Notes under the pieces: generated by a model
Told to the model about the DNA's origin: nothing
The model's input: the letters and a program-made list of their open reading frames with translations, nothing else
Databases searched by the model: none
Part shown: positions 8,476 through 17,088 of the stretch, piece by piece
Position numbering within the stretch: the first letter of the stretch is position 1
How the letters are laid out: the number at the start of each line of letters is the position of its first letter
Position numbers and translations under genes: made by a program
Source of the DNA: an uncultured Aquimarina sp.
GTDB lineage: Bacteria; Bacteroidota; Bacteroidia; Flavobacteriales; Flavobacteriaceae
Assembly: GCA_947496705.1 (NCBI GenBank)
Contig: CANMDW010000012.1
Location: 1-64,000 of the forward strand
Direction of reading: 5' to 3'
DNA: 64,000 bases

Positions 8476-9552
8476 ATGATTGATAAGTTAAATATTGTAA
8501 AGCAACGATTTGATGAAGTGAGTGATTTGATCATTCAGCCCGATATTATTACCGATCAAAAAAAATACATACAGCTCAACAAAGAATATAAAGATCTCAA
8601 AGCCATTATGGATGAGCGGGATCGCTATATTGAATTGACTGATAACCTGAAAGAAGCCGAGGAACTAATCGCCGATGGTAGTGATGCAGAAATGGTAGAG
8701 ATGGCCAAAATGCAATTGGAAGAAGCCAGGGAAGAATTACCGGGTCTCGAAGAGAAAATTCGATTTATGCTGGTGCCCAAAGATCCTGAGGATGCGAAGA
8801 ACTGTGTGGTGGAGATCCGCGCAGGAACAGGGGGTGACGAGGCCAGTATTTTTGCAGGAGATTTATTCAGGATGTATACCAAATACTGCGAAAGCAAGGG
8901 TTGGAGTACCAGTGTGGTGGATCTTAATGAAGGTACCAGTGGTGGTTATAAGGAGATTATTTTTGAAGTAAATGGAGAAGATGTATATGGTACTTTGAAG
9001 TTTGAAGCCGGGGTACACCGTGTGCAACGTGTTCCTCAAACCGAAACTCAGGGTCGCGTGCATACCAGTGCTGCAACGGTGATGGTGCTTCCCGAAGCTG
9101 AAGAATTTGATATCGAACTCGATATGCAGGAGGTGCGTATCGAACGCACTACCTCTACAGGTCCGGGAGGACAGTCGGTAAATACCACCTATTCTGCGAT
9201 TAAGCTGCACCATGAGCCTACAGGAATGATTGTGAGCTGCCAGGATCAGAAATCTTCACATAAAAACCTGGAGAAAGCACTAAAAGTATTACGCTCCCGC
9301 TTGTATGAAATGGAACTGGCCAAAAAACAAGCTGCAGATTCTGAAAAACGTAAGAGTATGGTGTCTTCCGGGGATCGTTCTGCAAAGATCAGAACCTATA
9401 ACTATCCGCAGGGCCGTGTAACCGATCATCGTATCGGACTTACATTGTATGACCTGGGTAATATTATAGATGGAGATATCCAAAGAATCATCGATGAACT
9501 GCAACTGGTGGCAAACACAGAAAAACTAAAAGAATCAAACGAGGTGTTTTAA
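8476..9552 (+). CDS. prfA: Peptide chain release factor 1
   Basis: The 358-residue class I release factor reads UAA and UAG in the ribosomal A site and triggers peptide release. The stop-codon recognition tripeptide PxT, typical of RF1 rather than RF2 (SPF), is seen as PQT at residues 187-189 in RVPQTETQGRVHTS. The catalytic GGQ is at 231-233 (TSTGPGGQSVN); its Gln is normally methylated by PrmC. The N-terminal coiled-coil (about 1-100) and the C-terminal tail are complete, and the length is normal. It stands alone with a TAnnTTTG box 29 bp before the ATG. The minus-strand ORFs inside it are shadows. Confidence 0.98.
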   Translation: MIDKLNIVKQRFDEVSDLIIQPDIITDQKKYIQLNKEYKDLKAIMDERDRYIELTDNLKEAEELIADGSDAEMVEMAKMQLEEAREELPGLEEKIRFMLVPKDPEDAKNCVVEIRAGTGGDEASIFAGDLFRMYTKYCESKGWSTSVVDLNEGTSGGYKEIIFEVNGEDVYGTLKFEAGVHRVQRVPQTETQGRVHTSAATVMVLPEAEEFDIELDMQEVRIERTTSTGPGGQSVNTTYSAIKLHHEPTGMIVSCQDQKSSHKNLEKALKVLRSRLYEMELAKKQAADSEKRKSMVSSGDRSAKIRTYNYPQGRVTDHRIGLTLYDLGNIIDGDIQRIIDELQLVANTEKLKESNEVF

Positions 9553-9704
9553 ACACTTTGTATATGTGACTTTGGAAGCGATAAAATAATGTAACATCTT
9601 ATGTCTTATGAAATAAGGTATACTACAAAATTACAAACATACCCGCCATAAAGAAAGCGTTGCAGAATGGGATTTAACTATTTTTATGAAAACCTAACTC
9701 GTGT

Positions 9705-9720
9705 TTGGAACGGCTTTTGA
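9705..9720 (+). promoter_or_regulatory. Candidate sigma-54 promoter for the small ORF
   Basis: TTGGAACGGCTTTTGA places GG (9707-9708) exactly ten bases before GA (9719-9720), which is the GG-N10-GC spacing of RpoN promoters with C changed to A. The candidate start codon is 35 bp downstream of the -12 element. The imperfect -12 element keeps confidence low. Confidence 0.3.
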
Positions 9721-9754
9721 TGTATAAAAGCTATAAACCATATATATCCCTATT

Positions 9755-9907
9755 ATGATAACCATACTTCTATACCTGGCATTGATTCTTACAACCTTAA
9801 CGACGATTTTTATTACGACAATTGATATTTATATTCCTCAATTCGGTAAAGGGGGAGAAGGTATCGGTCAAACCATAAAAAAGCCTTTGCCTCATCAGGT
9901 GTTCTAA
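9755..9907 (+). CDS. Candidate 50-residue membrane peptide
   Basis: An ATG at 9755 opens 50 codons ending in TAA. Residues 2-23 form one hydrophobic span (ITILLYLALILTTLTTIFI), followed by a polar tail ending in KKPLPHQVF. A sigma-54-like site lies 35 bp upstream. Nothing identifies the family, and so short a frame could be chance. The clean amphipathic layout and the possible promoter make it worth recording. Confidence 0.3.
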   Translation: MITILLYLALILTTLTTIFITTIDIYIPQFGKGGEGIGQTIKKPLPHQVF

Positions 9908-9968
9908 AACCAGTAATACAGAAAACACCGGCAATACAGAGATTGTTTTTTCCCGTAACAAGCGGTAT

Positions 9969-10064
9969 TTTACTCAAGAAGAAACTTTGGTTTACTCAAG
10001 AGTAAATCATTTTTGCTTTTGAGTAAACTTCTATGTACTCAAGAGTACAATATGTTGCTTACTC
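9969..10064. repeat. Cluster of TTTACTC/GAGTAAA half-sites
   Basis: Within 96 bp the motif TTTACTC or its complement occurs at 9969-9975, 9991-9997, 10000-10006 and 10021-10027. The related GTACTC/GAGTAC pair is at 10035-10048 and TTACTC at 10059-10064. Two pairs are spaced as inverted repeats with an AA centre (TTTACTC-AA-GAGTAAA, GTACTC-AA-GAGTAC). It could be an operator cluster, or simply a decayed repeat. Confidence 0.4.
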
Positions 10065-10162
10065 CCTGGCAAAGTTGTAAATCTACCCTGTTACGGCAGC
10101 TACGGTACCCACATCTTTTTTAGTGAGTAATTCTAAAGCATCCTAGTAAAAACCATATTATA

Positions 10163-10195
10163 AGACCCCAAAGGTCTCGGAGACCTTTGGGGTCT
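10163..10195. terminator. Perfect palindrome, possible bidirectional terminator
   Basis: AGACCCCAAAGGTCTC at 10163-10178 is followed, after one base, by its exact complement ending at 10195. TGGACTTTT follows on the plus strand. It resembles in design the palindrome at 55616-55649, built around CTGAAAG. Such elements are common between Bacteroidota genes. Confidence 0.5.
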
Positions 10196-10362
10196 GGACT
10201 TTTCAATATTTTAATTCTTATGTTTAGTTTAAAAACGCAGCTTTCGGATGCTAGTGAATGTTAATTAATTGTGTAAGAGCAGAGGTTCAATTATATTGGT
10301 ACTAAATACACTTACGGTTCTTAACTATTTCAGAATAAAAGGGTCTCTGTTGTTTATGAATG

Positions 10363-11391
10363 CTATACTTTTCTGTTCGGAATATTTTCTATTTCAAGTA
10401 TTCTGGCCAGGGTGATTACTTTATTTGGAGTATTTAATACTTTTTTTAAATCATCGAGTTCAAGATTGTTCGAATTGGCTTTAAATATAAAGGTTCGATA
10501 ACTTAATTTTGCGACTTCTCGATTAAATGCATCGTTATACTGGTTTTTTAATTCAAGAGTGAGTTGCTCAATTCTCGTTTTAATCCTTTCAATAGTCTTT
10601 TCAACTTTTTCAATCCAATTTTTTAGGTTATTCAGGAAAACCGTAACCTCTTCTTCCTCTTTATAGCTTAACTTTTCGATGTGTTTATACACCTGTTCTA
10701 TTTTCATTTCTTCCCAGTCTTTTGCCTCCAAAACGGGTATTTGCCATTTGGCCTGCTGCTCTTTCCAGTAATCTTTTTCTACCTTGATTTGATGAATTAT
10801 GAATCCGGGGAGTTCAATGGCAGTAAGCATTCCTTTGTGGCAGGCTCCGGTATCGATTCCGTAGGTATTGTTTTTTATTTTCGGTTTTTCTCCTACCACA
10901 TGATGGCCATAAATTATAGGCTTTTTTCCGGTATAAAAATCAGACCAATAGGCATTCTCGTCATATTTGTTTTCTAAGTATCGAGTTCCTGAGGTGGTTC
11001 CGGCAAGAACCTCTTCTTTTTGTTCGTGCAATTTTTTATCGTGTTCAAAGAATGCGTGCACTATAATTGCATCTGGGGTTTCATAAGCATATTGGAGGGT
11101 TTTAAGCCAGCTCAAAAACGCATCATATTCATCGGCAAACTGGATTTTTACTATTTCCTGAGCATAACTTAAGATGCCATTTTGATGCTTTCTCTCGTGG
11201 TTGCCCATTAAGACTACTGCATTTTTTCTGTTCCTGAAGAAATGGTAAAGTTCCAAAGACTTATTTCCTCTATCTACAATATCACCGAGAGATAAGATCA
11301 AATCTTCATCGGTAACTCCGATTTGCTCAATTAGTGCTATGAATTCATCATAGCATCCGTGAATATCTCCTATTACAAATGTTCTTGCCAT
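10363..11391 (-). CDS. Serine/threonine-type metallophosphoesterase (PPP family)
   Basis: The chosen start is the ATG at 11391 (MARTFVIGDIHGCYDEF), giving 342 residues. The longer open frame would run into lgt and adds no conserved sequence. The calcineurin-like metal-binding motifs appear in order: GDIHG (8-12), GDIVDRG (about 36-42), GNHE (about 63-66) and a later YGHHVVGEKP, followed by GIDTGACH. These bind the two-metal centre that hydrolyses phosphoesters; the relatives are bis(5'-nucleosyl)tetraphosphatase (ApaH)-like and PrpA-like phosphatases. The C-terminal third (from about 230) is a Lys/Glu-rich helical extension that the core enzyme does not need and could mediate partner binding. 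It lies 92 bp downstream of lgt on the same strand. Substrate unknown. Confidence 0.88.
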   Translation of the reverse strand: MARTFVIGDIHGCYDEFIALIEQIGVTDEDLILSLGDIVDRGNKSLELYHFFRNRKNAVVLMGNHERKHQNGILSYAQEIVKIQFADEYDAFLSWLKTLQYAYETPDAIIVHAFFEHDKKLHEQKEEVLAGTTSGTRYLENKYDENAYWSDFYTGKKPIIYGHHVVGEKPKIKNNTYGIDTGACHKGMLTAIELPGFIIHQIKVEKDYWKEQQAKWQIPVLEAKDWEEMKIEQVYKHIEKLSYKEEEEVTVFLNNLKNWIEKVEKTIERIKTRIEQLTLELKNQYNDAFNREVAKLSYRTFIFKANSNNLELDDLKKVLNTPNKVITLARILEIENIPNRKV

Positions 11392-11483
11392 TGTTTGGTT
11401 GTAGATAATGATTTGTACATCATAGCAGTAAGAAAGGATACCTGCCGATAGCAATACATTGCAGCTGTTGGTCCTTGTAATTT

Positions 11484-12410
11484 TTAGGTAGCTACTTTTT
11501 TCCTGGATCGAATCACAAAATAGATGCCCGCCAGTACAAAAGGAACACTCAACCACTGCCCGGTAGAGAAGATACCCAGGGATTCTTCAAACCCACCCTG
11601 GCTTTTCTTTACAAATTCTACCAGGAACCTTACTGTCCATAATAAAATAAGGAATACACCAAAAATAAAGCCCCTGTTATTTCGTTTATCGGTTTTCCAA
11701 TAGATCAGCCATAAAATGGCAGCGACAAATATATACCCGAATGCCTCATACAATTGTGCCGGATGACGATAGGGAATAGTGTCTAGTATATTTACAAACT
11801 TGGGATTATCGACTATAGCAGCATAAGCATCATTTATATTTTTGATACCGGTTTCTCTTACAGCTTCAGATTTACTAATGCTGTCTCTCACAAATTTTAC
11901 TCCAAAAACAGAGTCTCCCGATTCATTACCAATAATTTCTGAATTAAAGAAATTACCCAGGCGCACGAATATACTTCCAAAAGCTACAGGAATCACCACC
12001 CGGTCCAATACCCAGAGGATATGTTTCTGCACTACATTTTTTGCATAATAATACATGGCAACAATAATCCCGATAGCAGCACCGTGACTTGCCAATCCCT
12101 GGAAACCTATAAATTCGAACTCTGGTTTAAACCTGAAAGGCAAAATGATTTCTAAAAGATTGTTCTTATAATACCCCCAGTCATAAAAGAAAACATGACC
12201 AAGGCGTGCACCTATCAAGGTAGCAATTACTGCATAAATGAAGATTGAATCCAGCTTTTCCATAGAGATGTTTTCGCGGATATATATTCTTTTCATCAGG
12301 TACCACCCCAATGAGAATGCAACAACAAACATTAAACTATAAAAACGGATCACAAAAAAGCCAAGATCAATGCCTTCAACAGGATTCCAGATAATTTTTG
12401 AGAATATCAT
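11484..12410 (-). CDS. lgt: Prolipoprotein diacylglyceryl transferase
   Basis: The 308-residue polytopic inner-membrane enzyme moves diacylglycerol from phosphatidylglycerol to the lipobox cysteine of prolipoproteins, the first step of lipoprotein maturation. About seven hydrophobic spans are visible. The Lgt signature appears as VRLGNFFNSEIIG, and RHPAQLYEAFGY matches the conserved HPSQLYE region. An insertion around residues 175-210 (DSISKSEAVRETGIKNINDAYAAI and on) enlarges the periplasmic part and is usual in Bacteroidota versions. Several lipoproteins in this window would be clients. The ATG overlaps nothing. Confidence 0.96.
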   Translation of the reverse strand: MIFSKIIWNPVEGIDLGFFVIRFYSLMFVVAFSLGWYLMKRIYIRENISMEKLDSIFIYAVIATLIGARLGHVFFYDWGYYKNNLLEIILPFRFKPEFEFIGFQGLASHGAAIGIIVAMYYYAKNVVQKHILWVLDRVVIPVAFGSIFVRLGNFFNSEIIGNESGDSVFGVKFVRDSISKSEAVRETGIKNINDAYAAIVDNPKFVNILDTIPYRHPAQLYEAFGYIFVAAILWLIYWKTDKRNNRGFIFGVFLILLWTVRFLVEFVKKSQGGFEESLGIFSTGQWLSVPFVLAGIYFVIRSRKKVAT

Positions 12411-12634
12411 GTGTGCGTTTTATTTTTCAGAGGATAAATATAGGTATTTATACTAGAAACAAGACAATGAGAAGCTAGAACCGGACAAGATTTTTAAATT
12501 TAACCCACGCTATATATTTTTGGAATATGGTTTTTGGAATTTGATATCCCGAAAGCTTGTTGCAGGGCAGCTCATTGATTTAGTAAAAAATACTCGATTA
12601 TTTTTTAAGTTCAATATACTTATTTTCATTTAGT

Positions 12635-12714
12635 AACTCATCAACTCATCAACTCATCAACTCATCAACTCATCAACTCATCAACTCATCAACTCATCAA
12701 CTCATCAACTCATC
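12635..12714. repeat. 8-bp tandem repeat, ten exact copies, spanning the 3' end of yidD
   Basis: The unit AACTCATC occurs ten times without error. Read on the minus strand (GATGAGTT) it encodes the last residues of YidD (DELMS) and supplies its TGA stop within the first three units. Because 8 is not a multiple of 3, copies beyond the third are non-coding, so copy number can vary without changing the protein. It looks like a slippage-prone variable-number repeat. Confidence 0.95.
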
Positions 12715-12963
12715 GTCTGCCTCCGGAACGGGATCATAACCACTACCTCCCCAGGGGTGGCAACTGAAAATACGTTTTATAGAAAGGGCACCACCCCTAA
12801 AAAGCCCGTGTTTTTGCAATGCTTCAATAGTATAATATGAGCAGGTAGGTTGATAACGACAGGTAGCCGGTGTCAAGGGGGAAATCAAATTTTGATATAA
12901 CTTTACCAATATCACAAAGGGAAATATCAAAATTCGTTTTATAGTAGCTCTAAAAGACAACAT
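12697..12963 (-). CDS. yidD: Membrane protein insertion efficiency factor YidD
   Basis: The 88-residue protein of the YidD (DUF37/haemolytic) family is a small membrane-associated protein that aids YidC/Sec insertion. The hallmark region is complete: YQNLISPLTPATCRYQPTCSYYTIEALQKHG, split here only for clarity by the Cys pair C36 and C42, then GCHPWGGSGYDPVP (written as SCHPWGGSGYDPVP here). An N-terminal amphipathic helix (IKRILIFPFVILVKLY) fits the family. The gene begins 4 bp after the cysS stop, so it is translated from the cysS transcript. The C-terminal DELMS and the stop are read from the 8-bp tandem repeat at 12635-12714. Confidence 0.95.
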   Translation of the reverse strand: MLSFRATIKRILIFPFVILVKLYQNLISPLTPATCRYQPTCSYYTIEALQKHGLFRGGALSIKRIFSCHPWGGSGYDPVPEADDELMS

Positions 12964-12967
12964 AAAA

Positions 12968-14464
12968 TCAGTTCAATGAAAAGGTTGTGCCTTCCCGGCC
13001 ATCTTTCAGCTGTATACCAATCTCCAGCAATTCATCTCGAATCTTATCGCTGGTAGCAAAGTCTTTGTTGGCCCTGGCTTCTGCCCTAAGGGCGATCAAT
13101 AATTTAACGGTGCCCGAAAGCTTATCGCTCACATCAGAAGAGGCTTCGTTGATATCTACCAGCCCCAGTACATCAAATACAAAGTCGTGTAGCGTTTGGC
13201 GTAATATTTCAAGATCTGTTTTAGAAATCGAAGCTTTTTGTTCTTTAACTGTATTTATAAATTTAACGGCATCAAATAATTTTGCAATCAGGATGGGCGT
13301 ATTAAAATCATCGTTCATTGCTTCATAACATTCTGTTTTCCAATCTTCTACATTAAACCCTTCAGTCGTTGTACCGGCAGTAAGCCCAGAAACAGTATGT
13401 ATGGCATCCATTAATCGATAAAATCCTTTTTCTGAAGCTTCTAATGCGTCATTAGAAAAGTCCAGAATACTTCTGTAATGCGCCTGCATCATAAAAAAAC
13501 GAACGATAGTAGCATCAAAAGGTTTACCCAGGAAGCTGTTATTGCCTGAGAATAATTCTTCGGGAGAAATAGTATTTCCTGTAGATTTAGACATCTTTTT
13601 GCCATTAAGGGTTAACATATTGGCATGCATCCAGTAATTTACCGGTGTTTGTCCGCAGGCGGCTTCTCCCTGTGCGATTTCACATTCGTGATGTGGAAAT
13701 TTCAGGTCCATCCCGCCTCCGTGAATGTCAAACTGCTCGCCAAGATATTTGGTGCTCATCACAGTACATTCCAGATGCCACCCTGGGAAACCGTCACTCC
13801 ATGGAGATGGCCAGCGCATGATATGCTGTGGTTCGGCTTTTTTCCATAATGCAAAATCCTGGGGATTTTTTTTATCGCTTTGCGCAGATAACTCCCGGGT
13901 ATTGGCAATCATATCCTCAAGGTTACGCCCGCTCAATTTTCCATAGTGATGGGTCTCGTTGAATTTTTGTACATCAAAATATACAGAACCATTTGATTCA
14001 TAGGCAAAACCATTATCGATAATCGTTTTTATAATCTCGATCTGTTCTACAATATGCCCTGTGGCTGTAGGTTCGATACTGGGAGAAATCGCATTGAATT
14101 TTGACATCACCTGATGAAAATCCAGGGTATATCGCTGTACAATTTCCATAGGTTCTAATTGCTCCAGCCGTGCTTTTTTTGCAACTTTATCCTCACCTTC
14201 TTCGGCATCATTCTCCAAATGCCCGGCATCGGTGATGTTCCTCACATAGCGTACCTTGTATCCCAGATGTTTTAAGTATCTGAATATCATGTCAAAAGAG
14301 ATAAATGTACGACAGTTTCCCAGGTGTACGTTGCTATACACAGTAGGGCCACATACATACATGCCTATATTTCCCTCGGTAATAGGTTTGAATGTTTCTT
14401 TTTGCCCTGAAATAGAATTGTAAATTTTTAATCCCTGAGTGTTGTACAACGGAGTTGCTGCCAT
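12968..14464 (-). CDS. cysS: Cysteinyl-tRNA synthetase
   Basis: The 498-residue class I synthetase charges tRNA-Cys. Zinc and cysteine recognition residues are visible: Cys38 in YVCGPTVYSNVHLGN, Cys233 in GWHLECTVMS and the HHECE segment near 258-262. The HIGH-like motif is HLGN (47-50) and the KMSKS loop is at 290-294 (GKKMSKSTGN). The C-terminal helical domain (DALR-like) ends in the normal short tail. It is followed after 4 bp by yidD, and folE lies upstream on the same strand after 42 bp, so a folE-cysS-yidD operon is plausible. Confidence 0.98.
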   Translation of the reverse strand: MAATPLYNTQGLKIYNSISGQKETFKPITEGNIGMYVCGPTVYSNVHLGNCRTFISFDMIFRYLKHLGYKVRYVRNITDAGHLENDAEEGEDKVAKKARLEQLEPMEIVQRYTLDFHQVMSKFNAISPSIEPTATGHIVEQIEIIKTIIDNGFAYESNGSVYFDVQKFNETHHYGKLSGRNLEDMIANTRELSAQSDKKNPQDFALWKKAEPQHIMRWPSPWSDGFPGWHLECTVMSTKYLGEQFDIHGGGMDLKFPHHECEIAQGEAACGQTPVNYWMHANMLTLNGKKMSKSTGNTISPEELFSGNNSFLGKPFDATIVRFFMMQAHYRSILDFSNDALEASEKGFYRLMDAIHTVSGLTAGTTTEGFNVEDWKTECYEAMNDDFNTPILIAKLFDAVKFINTVKEQKASISKTDLEILRQTLHDFVFDVLGLVDINEASSDVSDKLSGTVKLLIALRAEARANKDFATSDKIRDELLEIGIQLKDGREGTTFSLN

Positions 14465-14506
14465 AATGAAAAAGTAATGCTTATGATATGTATGTCGAAA
14501 ATAAAA

Positions 14507-15184
14507 TTAAAAGGTAGTGTCCAGTTTGATATAATCCAAAAATTCCCTTCTTACAGATTCTTCTTTGAATTTGCCTCCAAATTCACTGGTCACTGTACTG
14601 CTTTCTATATCCCGAATTCCCCTCGAATTTACACATAAGTGTTTTGCATCGATGACGCAGGCTACATCTTTTGTACCCAGTACTACCTGAAGATCCTGAA
14701 CGATTTGCATGGTCATGCGTTCCTGCACCTGTGGTCGTTTGGCATAATAATCTACAATGCGGTTCATTTTGGATAATCCAACTACAGTGCCATTAGAAAT
14801 ATATGCTACATGCGCTCTACCCACTATGGGCAATAAATGGTGTTCGCAAGTAGAATATACAGTAATATTTTTCTCTACCAGCATCTCACCATATTTATAA
14901 TGGTTTTTGAATGTAGACGCATCTGGTTTTCTTTGAGGATGAAGCCCTGCAAAAATTTCATTTACATACATTTTTGCAACACGCTGGGGAGTTCCCTTAA
15001 GACTATCATCGGTAAGATCAAGTCCTAAGGTCTCCATAATATGTTGTACATCTTCTTTAATCAAAGCAATTTTTTCTTTATCGCTTAGTTTAAAGGCATC
15101 TTTTCTAAGAGGAGTAGTAGCGCTGGTAGCTACATGATTATCACCTAGCGCTTCAATAATTTCAAGGGCCTTGTCAATTTTCAC
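14507..15184 (-). CDS. folE: GTP cyclohydrolase I
   Basis: The 225-residue enzyme converts GTP to 7,8-dihydroneopterin triphosphate, the entry to folate and pterin synthesis. Zinc ligands are seen at Cys113 and His116 (STCEHHLLP) and Cys184 (KHLCVNSRGI). The conserved GLSKMNRIVDYYAKRPQVQE block and the ending RREFLDYI are intact. The N-terminal 40 residues are variable, as usual. A TAnnTTTG -7 box lies upstream on the minus strand at 15330-15337, leaving a leader of over 100 bases. It leads a possible folE-cysS-yidD operon. Confidence 0.97.
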   Translation of the reverse strand: MKIDKALEIIEALGDNHVATSATTPLRKDAFKLSDKEKIALIKEDVQHIMETLGLDLTDDSLKGTPQRVAKMYVNEIFAGLHPQRKPDASTFKNHYKYGEMLVEKNITVYSTCEHHLLPIVGRAHVAYISNGTVVGLSKMNRIVDYYAKRPQVQERMTMQIVQDLQVVLGTKDVACVIDAKHLCVNSRGIRDIESSTVTSEFGGKFKEESVRREFLDYIKLDTTF

Positions 15185-15583
15185 ACTTCAAAATTTTATA
15201 ATTCATTAAAATTTTGATACCAAAGCAAGGTCAATTTTCTTAAAATCGCTTTTTAACCAACCCCTGCTTTACTATCGCTTACACATACATCAAAAAGGTA
15301 TTAAACAGTACCCTCTGTGATATGGGTTGCAAAGATACGATTTTGTTATTTTACTTGGTAAAAGCTATGTTAAACAATTATAGATAATTGGTTTCTAAAA
15401 GAAGTTCTGTATATTTAATTCCCGAATTTAACCTTGTTTATGCATTTTGGACTTTGTTATGAAGCTAAAAAATATAGCAGAGTGCCGGTTTTGAATTGGT
15501 TTCAGGATGGAATATATATGCTAATGTATACATTAGGTTTACCCTCGATACACGAAAAATGTAGTTTTTAACGTTATATTAAA
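15185..15583. promoter_or_regulatory. Divergent promoter region between folE and the T9SS gene
   Basis: This 399-bp spacer holds no gene. On the minus strand TATCTTTG (plus-strand 15330-15337) fits the Bacteroidota -7 consensus and could serve folE. On the plus side the region before the T9SS gene is AT-rich with no clear consensus box. No terminator or repeat was seen. Confidence 0.45.
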
Positions 15584-17062
15584 ATGGCAAAAATAATACC
15601 TCAAATCTCATTACTAATAATTAGTTGTTTACTTTGTACCTCTGTTCTTTTTGGTCAGGATGAAGATCTTGCCTGTAGAACGGCAAATCCGTTTTGTTCT
15701 GATGCTTCGCGGGAGCTGACTTTTCCAAATATTACAGGTGAGGATATAGATTTTCAGGGATTGGGTTGCCTCAATAGCACCCGTAACTCTTCCTGGTATT
15801 TTATTCGTATAGATGAGCCGGGAGAGTTGATTTTTGATATACAGCAATGGGTAGATGGTAATACCAATAGCAATTTGGATAGGGGAGAACGGCAATTGGA
15901 TGTAGATTTTATTGCCTGGGGGCCGTTTACCACTTCTTTTATCGACTGTGATGATCTGGCTATGGGATGTGATAATGATGCCGACGATACTCCACGACCA
16001 GAAGAATGTGTTAATAATGTTGATGATCCTGATTATTATATCCAAAATCAGGATAACACCAATATTGTCGATTGTAGTTTTGCAAGGACTCCCGAGGATA
16101 ATATTTTTACAGAAACATTTACGATTCCAAATGCTCAATCAGGAGAATACTACTTTATACTTATCACCAACTTTTCTGATGAAGCTGGTGTTATTCAACT
16201 TCAGCAAACCAACCTTGATGAACCCAATGCAGGAACTACAGATTGTAGTATTCTGGAACCGGGAGTAGGGCCAGATGTAGCTACTTGTGGCGAATTTCCG
16301 GTTACGATAGAAGGGCGTTTTCCCGGGGCAGTAACCTATCAATGGGCCAGGGCCGACATAGGAACGACAAATTTTGTGCCTCTGGGGGTAACAGTGCCGT
16401 TTTTGGATGTAAATACAGAAGGAGTATATCAATTAAGTGGTTTTGATACTTCTGGAAATCAAGTGCCTGATTCTCCCGATGACCTGGTGGTTCTGGATGT
16501 GTCTGATGCGGTAGTTTCTGTTGGCTATAGTATTGCAGAAGAATCCTTTGCAGGAAGTTATACTATTACCGCAGAAGTCGTTGCCACTCCCGAGATTGAA
16601 GCAGCAGGCTTTACTGATTTTGAATACAGACTGGATAGAGATCCTCTGGGAAATGGTTTTGTAGAATATAGACCTTTTCAGTCTTCGCCGGTGTTTGAAA
16701 ATGTACCTCCCGGAGATTATTTTGTTACAGCCAGATATGCAAACTGTCCGGCTAGTGAGGAAAGATCAGATATTATTATGATTTTAGGATATCCAAAATA
16801 TTTTACTCCCAATGGTGATGGTTTTCATGATACCTGGAACCTTATAAATATTGAAGGTCAGCCTACTGCGCAGATTTATATATTTGATAGATACGGCAAA
16901 TTACTGAAACAACTACGACCTGGCGGTGCGGGTTGGGATGGTACGTATAATGGAAGAAATATGCCTTCTTCAGATTATTGGTTTAGAGTAGAATTCAATG
17001 AGCCCAGAGATCCTAATATGAGAAGAAGGGTTTTTGCAGGAAACTTTTCGTTGCTGCGATAA
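15584..17062 (+). CDS. Type B T9SS-sorted surface protein (gliding-motility-associated C-terminal domain)
   Basis: The 492-residue exported protein has a Sec signal peptide at 1-24 (LLCTSVLFG before QDEDL). The N-terminal domain (about 28-210) begins CRTANPFCSDASRELTFPN and contains SSWYFIRIDEPGELIFDI, a beta-rich module common in flavobacterial T9SS cargo. About 220-300 is Ig-like (CGEFPVTIEGRFPGAVTYQW). The last 90 residues are a CHU_C/type B sorting domain: YPKYFTPNGDGFHDTWNL, then IFDRYGKLLKQL, GWDGTYNGRNMPSSDYW and FAGNFSLLR. The C-terminal domain directs export through the Type IX system and surface attachment. The cargo function is unknown; adhesion is a guess. It is convergent with the porin gene, with 26 bp between the stops. 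Confidence 0.9.
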   Translation: MAKIIPQISLLIISCLLCTSVLFGQDEDLACRTANPFCSDASRELTFPNITGEDIDFQGLGCLNSTRNSSWYFIRIDEPGELIFDIQQWVDGNTNSNLDRGERQLDVDFIAWGPFTTSFIDCDDLAMGCDNDADDTPRPEECVNNVDDPDYYIQNQDNTNIVDCSFARTPEDNIFTETFTIPNAQSGEYYFILITNFSDEAGVIQLQQTNLDEPNAGTTDCSILEPGVGPDVATCGEFPVTIEGRFPGAVTYQWARADIGTTNFVPLGVTVPFLDVNTEGVYQLSGFDTSGNQVPDSPDDLVVLDVSDAVVSVGYSIAEESFAGSYTITAEVVATPEIEAAGFTDFEYRLDRDPLGNGFVEYRPFQSSPVFENVPPGDYFVTARYANCPASEERSDIIMILGYPKYFTPNGDGFHDTWNLINIEGQPTAQIYIFDRYGKLLKQLRPGGAGWDGTYNGRNMPSSDYWFRVEFNEPRDPNMRRRVFAGNFSLLR

Positions 17063-17088
17063 ATAGATGAACTCAGGATGAGTTCTGT

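Larger units (their letters stand above)
9553..10362. other. Long spacer after prfA holding a tiny ORF, a sigma-54-like site and palindromes
   Basis: This 810-bp stretch has no full-size gene. It holds a sigma-54-like promoter match (9705-9720), a 50-codon candidate membrane ORF (9755-9907), a cluster of TTTACTC/GAGTAAA half-sites (9969-10064) and a perfect palindrome (10163-10195). Each is described separately. I see nothing else between 10196 and the end of the phosphatase gene. Confidence 0.6.

Noticed and set aside
11392..11556. Longer start of the metallophosphatase gene
   Set aside because: The extra 55 residues overlap lgt and have no family match; the core begins MARTFVIGDIHG at 11391.
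12635..12714. CRISPR-like array
   Set aside because: The units are 8 bp with no spacers, so this is a simple tandem repeat.
13625..13946. Plus-strand ORFs inside cysS
   Set aside because: They are shadows of the cysS gene and have no independent features.
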